This document shows, piece by piece, positions 28,719 to 31,792 of a stretch of DNA of 31,792 nucleotides. A program made the position numbers and the translations under genes. This DNA is from JAGOPB01 sp964606295. GTDB taxonomy: Bacteria > Patescibacteriota > Minisyncoccia > Phycocordibacterales > UBA9973. The notes under the pieces were generated by a model, which had not been told where the DNA came from, ran no database searches, and saw only the letters and a list, made by a program, of their open reading frames with translations. How positions within the stretch are numbered: position 1 is the stretch's first letter; the number at the start of each line of letters is the position of its first letter. The stretch lies in NCBI GenBank assembly GCA_964606295.1, contig CAZSFR010000006.1, positions 1 to 31,792 on the forward strand, written 5' to 3'.

Positions 28719-28729
28719 TGAGGTAAATT

Positions 28730-29038
28730 ATGGCAACATACATTATAATCCGGGAGGACAACAACGTTCTCAAATTGAGTTTTGGGGAACCGGCCCAAAA
28801 CGACCAAATCGTGAAAGACGCAGTTGAGCGTCTGAACGAAATGAAAGCCTCTGGCGAGCTGGCCGGAGGAGGAATAATAAAATTAAACGGGCCAGCCAGC
28901 TTGCCCGTTGCGATCGCTATCGCACATGGGCTTGCCCATGTGTTCGCAGCTATCGCTGCGTTTGACCCCAAACTTAATAAGTATGTCGTGGCAATCAGCC
29001 ATGACCCAGCTTATAAAGTGGGAGATCTTGTTGACTAA
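28730..29038 (+). CDS. csx3: Csx3-family protein (CRISPR ring nuclease family), copy 1
   Basis: This 102-residue protein matches Csx3: a short N-terminal strand pair (LKLSFGEPAQ), a helix (QIVKDAVERLNEM), then GGIIKLNGPASLPVAIAIAH, AAFDPKLNKYVVAISHDP and YKVGDLVD. In Archaeoglobus Csx3 (Crn3), which cleaves cyclic tetra-adenylate, a His in the AHxxAH region and the Asp of the DPR-like motif are important. Copy 1 keeps His66, His70 and Asp79, plus His91 in SHDP, so it may be active. That residue mapping is by eye and memory. It has its own promoter and leader, a ribosome site, and a terminator before copy 2. No cas gene lies in the window. Confidence 0.8.
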   Translation: MATYIIIREDNNVLKLSFGEPAQNDQIVKDAVERLNEMKASGELAGGGIIKLNGPASLPVAIAIAHGLAHVFAAIAAFDPKLNKYVVAISHDPAYKVGDLVD

Positions 29039-29255
29039 CAGTCAGTAAGATCTAAAAATCTAGGTAATTCCTAGTTTGCTTTAAATACGAGCAATTCTTG
29101 TAAGATATTTCGGCAATATATCAATGCCGAGTCAAATCAATATCAAGAAAGTTATTATTTCTCCAGTCACATGGGAGTATAGAGTGGAATAATAGTAAAA
29201 AGGATTTACTACCACAAAAAATTGTGATACTGATCAGAAAGATCAAAAACTTGAG
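29039..29255. other. Gene-free stretch after the first csx3-like gene
   Basis: I see no coding region and no clear promoter in this AT-rich DNA. It probably is the 3' untranslated part of the copy 1 transcript up to the terminator at 29256. Confidence 0.4.
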
Positions 29256-29290
29256 AGCCATCGGATTCAAATCCATGGCTTTTCTTTTTA
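29256..29290 (+). terminator. Rho-independent terminator between the csx3-like genes
   Basis: AGCCAT (29256-29261) pairs with ATGGCT (29275-29280) and GGAT with ATCC inside, capped by TCAA. TTTCTTTTT follows. Confidence 0.85.
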
Positions 29291-29337
29291 TCTCTAAAAT
29301 GATAAAATGAATTAATTATTTGCTAACCGTAAATATC

Positions 29338-29691
29338 ATGGAAACACCTACCATAAACCAAAATCAGCAAGAATCCCAAGAGAATTTAAAAGCTTATAAA
29401 ATTGAAAAGCAGGGAGATGTACTCAAGCTTTCTTTCGGCTCGCCAGCTCAAAACGACCAAATCGTGAAAGATGCCGTAGAGCGGCTTAGAGAGATGGAGC
29501 AGAATGGTGATCTTGAGGATGGCGAAATTATCAAGCTTAATGGTCCGGCATCTTTGCCTGTTGCCATTGCGATTGCACAAGCGGTTTCTGAACATTATAA
29601 GGTAGTATCTGCATTTGATCCGAAAATCAATAAATACGTGGTTGCTATTTCGAAAAATCCTGAAGTGAATATCGGGGATCTTATGGATTAA
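29338..29691 (+). CDS. csx3: Csx3-family protein, copy 2, with altered active-site positions
   Basis: From ATG 29338 the protein has 117 residues. It is closely related to copy 1 (shared PAQNDQIVKDAVERL and IIKLNGPASLPVAIAIA) but has a Gln/Asn-rich N-terminal extension of about 16 residues. At the positions where copy 1 has His66, His70 and His91 it has Gln81, Glu85 (with a His one residue later) and Lys106; the Asp of FDPK (Asp94) is kept. It may bind the ligand without cleaving it, or use a shifted His. Only 2 bp separate it from the P-loop gene, so these are translated together. The possible start at 29320 has no extra support. Confidence 0.78.
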   Translation: METPTINQNQQESQENLKAYKIEKQGDVLKLSFGSPAQNDQIVKDAVERLREMEQNGDLEDGEIIKLNGPASLPVAIAIAQAVSEHYKVVSAFDPKINKYVVAISKNPEVNIGDLMD

Positions 29692-29693
29692 AC

Positions 29694-30443
29694 ATGGAAA
29701 ACAAAACGCCACAAATTAATCTTGAACAAAAAGAAGAACTACACCTTTCGGGATCTGAAGGTATTCAAAAACTCAAAGAATCAAGCGAGTCTGTGAGTGG
29801 AATCTCGTTCAGGGAATTTTTGAATACTGAGCAAGGACAAGAATTTTTGAAAACCAAGAAAATAATTCTTGCTGGGCCTCCTCGTTCAGGTAAATCCTGT
29901 ATGCGCGAAGCTTTGAAGCAGGTAATTAAATCGATTCCAAATGCGCCATATCCATACATGCTCACGGCTTGTCCTGATGGCGAGGGTGCATGGTTCCAAG
30001 AAGCAATGAATGCGGATCCTGAAGAAGCGACAAAGTACAAAGCGGCGTACAAATCAAAATTCACTCCGGAATTTGTAGAACGAATTAGCCAATCGGTAAA
30101 AAATCTTTCGCTTCCATTAAATTTCATTGATATTGGAGGAATAACTTCTGCTGAAAATGAGAAAATTTGCAAAGATGCTAATGCAGCCATTCTCATCTGT
30201 GGAGAAGGAGCTGTTCTTTCAGATAAACCCGCAGAGTGGAAAGAATTTTTCACCAAGCTAAATATACCCATCATGGCAGAAGTATATTCAGACTACACAG
30301 GGAAAGACGATTTTGTGGAGGGTGTCGATAAGGAATCAGGAGTATTTAGAGGATCCGTTCATCACCTTGAACGTGGAGAGCAGCTTTCTGGTCGCGAGAC
30401 CGTGCAGGCGTTAGCAAAGTTTATTACTGAACTAAGCAAATAA
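29694..30443 (+). CDS. P-loop NTPase of the type fused to Csx3 in other bacteria
   Basis: This 249-residue protein has a Walker A motif GPPRSGKS (61-68), the diagnostic segment TACPDGEGAWFQEA (91-104), KFTPEFVERI (about 122-131) and a Walker B-like LNFIDIGG (142-149). From memory, the ACPDGEG, FTPEFV and DxGG motifs are those of the AAA-like domain found C-terminal to Csx3 in cyanobacterial and other Csx3-AAA proteins. Here it is a separate gene directly after csx3 copy 2, the same order as in the fusion. A disordered N-terminal 35 residues precede the domain. Its role in the fusion proteins is not well defined; ATP-driven ligand processing or a kinase-like activity are both possible. Confidence 0.75.
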   Translation: MENKTPQINLEQKEELHLSGSEGIQKLKESSESVSGISFREFLNTEQGQEFLKTKKIILAGPPRSGKSCMREALKQVIKSIPNAPYPYMLTACPDGEGAWFQEAMNADPEEATKYKAAYKSKFTPEFVERISQSVKNLSLPLNFIDIGGITSAENEKICKDANAAILICGEGAVLSDKPAEWKEFFTKLNIPIMAEVYSDYTGKDDFVEGVDKESGVFRGSVHHLERGEQLSGRETVQALAKFITELSK

Positions 30444-30471
30444 ATATTATTCGTTAATTTAAAAAAATAGT

Positions 30472-30720
30472 ATGAATCATCCAGATATTAAACTTGGTAT
30501 TTACAAACATTATAAAGGGCTATTAGTGCAAGTTCTTGCTGTCGCTAGACATACAGAGACAGAAGAAAGAATGGTAATTTATATACCATTAAACGGAAAC
30601 CTACAAGAGCGAAAGGGTCCTATGGTTTCAGCTCGCCCGATAGATATGTTTCTAGAAAAAGCAGAAAAAGAAGGACAAACAGTAGATAGATTTGAGTATA
30701 TAGGACATACACTATCTTAA
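30472..30720 (+). CDS. DUF1653 family protein
   Basis: The 82-residue protein matches the DUF1653 family: LGIYKHYKGLLVQVLAVARH, then TEERMVIYIPLNG, the MVSARPIDMFLEK segment and RFEYIG near the end. Members are small SH3-like beta-barrel proteins found widely, with no settled function. It lies 28 bp after the P-loop gene and 2 bp before the DHH-like gene, so it belongs to the same transcript. Placement inside a Csx3 cassette might be incidental or may reflect a nucleotide- or RNA-binding job. Confidence 0.85.
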   Translation: MNHPDIKLGIYKHYKGLLVQVLAVARHTETEERMVIYIPLNGNLQERKGPMVSARPIDMFLEKAEKEGQTVDRFEYIGHTLS

Positions 30721-30722
30721 TT

Positions 30723-31679
30723 ATGAATACTTTTAATAAACCACCACAAAATATCTTAGAATCTAAAGAAGAAATTTTTGAAGGTTATGAGGTTGCGCTA
30801 CTAGATCCTCGACCTAATGCAGATAACTCAAAGATATTTGAAGGTAAAAAAGTATACGGTATAGAGGTTACAATTCCTGCGCTTGCAGAACAATGCATTG
30901 GTAACCTTGATCCACAGCATAGCGGAGGAGATCACACGAGAGCCGCAATTGAAGATGCAGTATCATGCGAATTGCCACCAAAGGATGCAGTGCTTGCGAC
31001 TGTACGTCCCGACCTTGATAGTTTTGGATCAATGGCTCTTTTAAATATGCGCCAAAATAATGATATCCTAGACGAAGATATATTAAGTAAGGTTAAAAAA
31101 ATTGCTGAAGCCGATACTTTTGCAAAAGGAACATGGCCTGGCGAAAGAGAATTACCGACTATTGAGAATCCATGGCCTGAAAGTAAAGGAGAACTGTCTC
31201 CTCTTTCGGCAATGGTCATGGATTTTAAAATGCAAGCAAAAGAGAGAGTTGCCAGATTGCAAAAATGGTTTGAAAAGAATGAAATTCCAAAGGACTATGA
31301 AGAAAAACTCGAAACAGAGCGCCAAGATTTGATCAAGGCAATCGAGAATGGAGATATTAAAGTGAATGTTCGTGATGGCGTTGCACTCGTTGAAAGTACC
31401 CATCGCTCTGGCATGGATACAGGATACAGAAAAGCTCCCATTGTTATTGCGCTTAACCCTAAATTTCAGATGCAAGGTGGCGAGCCTCATATAAAATACA
31501 CAGTTGCTCAGTATCAAAACGGTTTTGTTGATTTAAAATCAGCATTATCTGAAATCCAAGCCCTTGAGGTTGGTTGGGGTGGATCACCGACAATCATCGG
31601 TTCTCCGCAAGGAGTTTCCTCAAAGCTTTCAATGGAGCAAGTTTTTGAAATTATTGATAAATATAAAATTTACAATTAA
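30723..31679 (+). CDS. DHH-phosphoesterase-like protein
   Basis: This 318-residue protein has motifs suggesting a DHH-type phosphoesterase. IGNLDPQHSGGDHTRAAIED (59-78) supplies Asp63, His66, Asp70 and His71; VRPDLDSFGSMALL (94-107) resembles the DxDxxGS/A metal motif with Asp97 and Asp99; and GWGGSPTIIGSPQGVSS (284-300) resembles the Gly-rich substrate loop of DHHA1. A helical linker (about 155-210) joins the parts. DHH enzymes cleave short linear oligonucleotides, cyclic dinucleotides or phosphate esters. The motifs are not canonical (no DHH triad as such), so a related sugar or nucleotide hydrolase fold is possible. It ends the Csx3-linked gene set and may degrade signal products. Confidence 0.6.
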   Translation: MNTFNKPPQNILESKEEIFEGYEVALLDPRPNADNSKIFEGKKVYGIEVTIPALAEQCIGNLDPQHSGGDHTRAAIEDAVSCELPPKDAVLATVRPDLDSFGSMALLNMRQNNDILDEDILSKVKKIAEADTFAKGTWPGERELPTIENPWPESKGELSPLSAMVMDFKMQAKERVARLQKWFEKNEIPKDYEEKLETERQDLIKAIENGDIKVNVRDGVALVESTHRSGMDTGYRKAPIVIALNPKFQMQGGEPHIKYTVAQYQNGFVDLKSALSEIQALEVGWGGSPTIIGSPQGVSSKLSMEQVFEIIDKYKIYN

Positions 31680-31687
31680 TTTTTAGT

Positions 31688-31716
31688 TTGTAGTTCATCT
31701 CAAAGTTTGCTATATT
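31688..31716 (+). promoter_or_regulatory. Promoter of ychF, leaderless spacing
   Basis: TTGTAG (31688-31693) and TATATT (31711-31716) are spaced by 17 bp. The ATG at 31723 follows after 6 nt, exactly where transcription should begin. Confidence 0.6.
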
Positions 31717-31722
31717 CAGACC

Positions 31723-31792
31723 ATGTTAAAACTCGGAATTGTAGGTTTGCCAAACGTCGGAAAATCGACGCTTTTTAATGCACTCACAAAAA
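31723..31792 (+). CDS. ychF: YchF/OLA1-family GTPase-like ATPase (3' partial)
   Basis: The first 23 residues read MLKLGIVGLPNVGKSTLFNA followed by LTK. The GLPNVGKST P-loop with this exact N-terminus is characteristic of YchF, a universally conserved OBG-family ATPase that binds ribosomes. The rest lies beyond the window. Confidence 0.88.
   Translation, partial: MLKLGIVGLPNVGKSTLFNALTK

Noticed and set aside
29251..29285. tRNA T-arm-like sequence (GGATTCAAATCC)
   Set aside because: It lies inside a symmetric hairpin followed by a T-run, and no acceptor, D or anticodon arm can be drawn upstream. It is a terminator.
28730..31679. Calling the Csx3 gene set a CRISPR-Cas locus
   Set aside because: No Cas10, Csm/Cmr, CARF effector, Cas1/Cas2 or repeat array is visible, so only the family name links it to CRISPR.

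Overview
The window looks like a chromosomal stretch from a Candidate Phyla Radiation (Patescibacteria) bacterium, most likely of the Parcubacteria type. The reasons are family content and style rather than a marker gene: three tandem ~580-residue Cys-rich proteins with an N-terminal CPEC zinc finger, a VirD4/TraG-like ATPase with a Cys4 ribbon and a long charged tail, short basic and coiled-coil hypotheticals, a lamin-tail surface protein, compact genes, and several genes that appear to be transcribed without a leader. TGA is used as a normal stop, so the UGA-recoding CPR lineages (Absconditabacteria, Gracilibacteria) are unlikely.

Layout. 1-2700: the end of a 23-residue-repeat protein, a decayed YdeI/OmdA-type small gene, a 41-residue basic protein, a VanY-like carboxypeptidase, an interrupted secreted protein and a CsaA-like tRNA-binding protein. 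2830-5650: a probable acquired patch holding a secreted protein with a Bacteroidetes-type T9SS sorting domain, an unknown 114-residue protein and a 2-oxoglutarate/Fe(II) oxygenase, bounded by hairpin terminators. 5740-13690: housekeeping and stress genes: cold shock protein, GNAT, ribosome hibernation factor, RluF-like pseudouridine synthase, MFS carrier, RNase J, peptide-binding protein, SecG. 13781-21983: the VirD4-like ATPase (with a 10-N assembly gap), the three Cys-rich paralogues, and a 37-residue chimeric remnant of a fourth. 22039-24422: lamin-tail/PKD surface protein, family-4-like uracil-DNA glycosylase, and a small conserved-looking protein.

The last 7 kb is the most unusual part. 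A probable small-RNA unit (24638-24875) precedes a four-gene operon whose genes all overlap: a cupin, a Cys-rich TIM-barrel protein that resembles the back half of a radical SAM enzyme, a cupin fused to an adenylate-kinase-like domain, and a radical SAM protein with an intact CxxxCxxC. Its 3' end carries a type III hammerhead-ribozyme-like fold. After a near-consensus promoter come two Csx3-family (CRISPR ring nuclease family) paralogues, a P-loop protein of the kind found fused to Csx3 elsewhere, a DUF1653 protein and a DHH-phosphoesterase-like protein. No cas gene or CRISPR array is present in the window. The window ends in the start of ychF.

How they may work together (inference): the Csx3/ATPase/DHH-like set could handle a cyclic or linear oligonucleotide signal outside any local type III CRISPR system, and the cupin/radical SAM/kinase operon looks like a small pathway acting on a nucleotide-like or phosphorylated substrate. 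Neither assignment can be proved from sequence alone.
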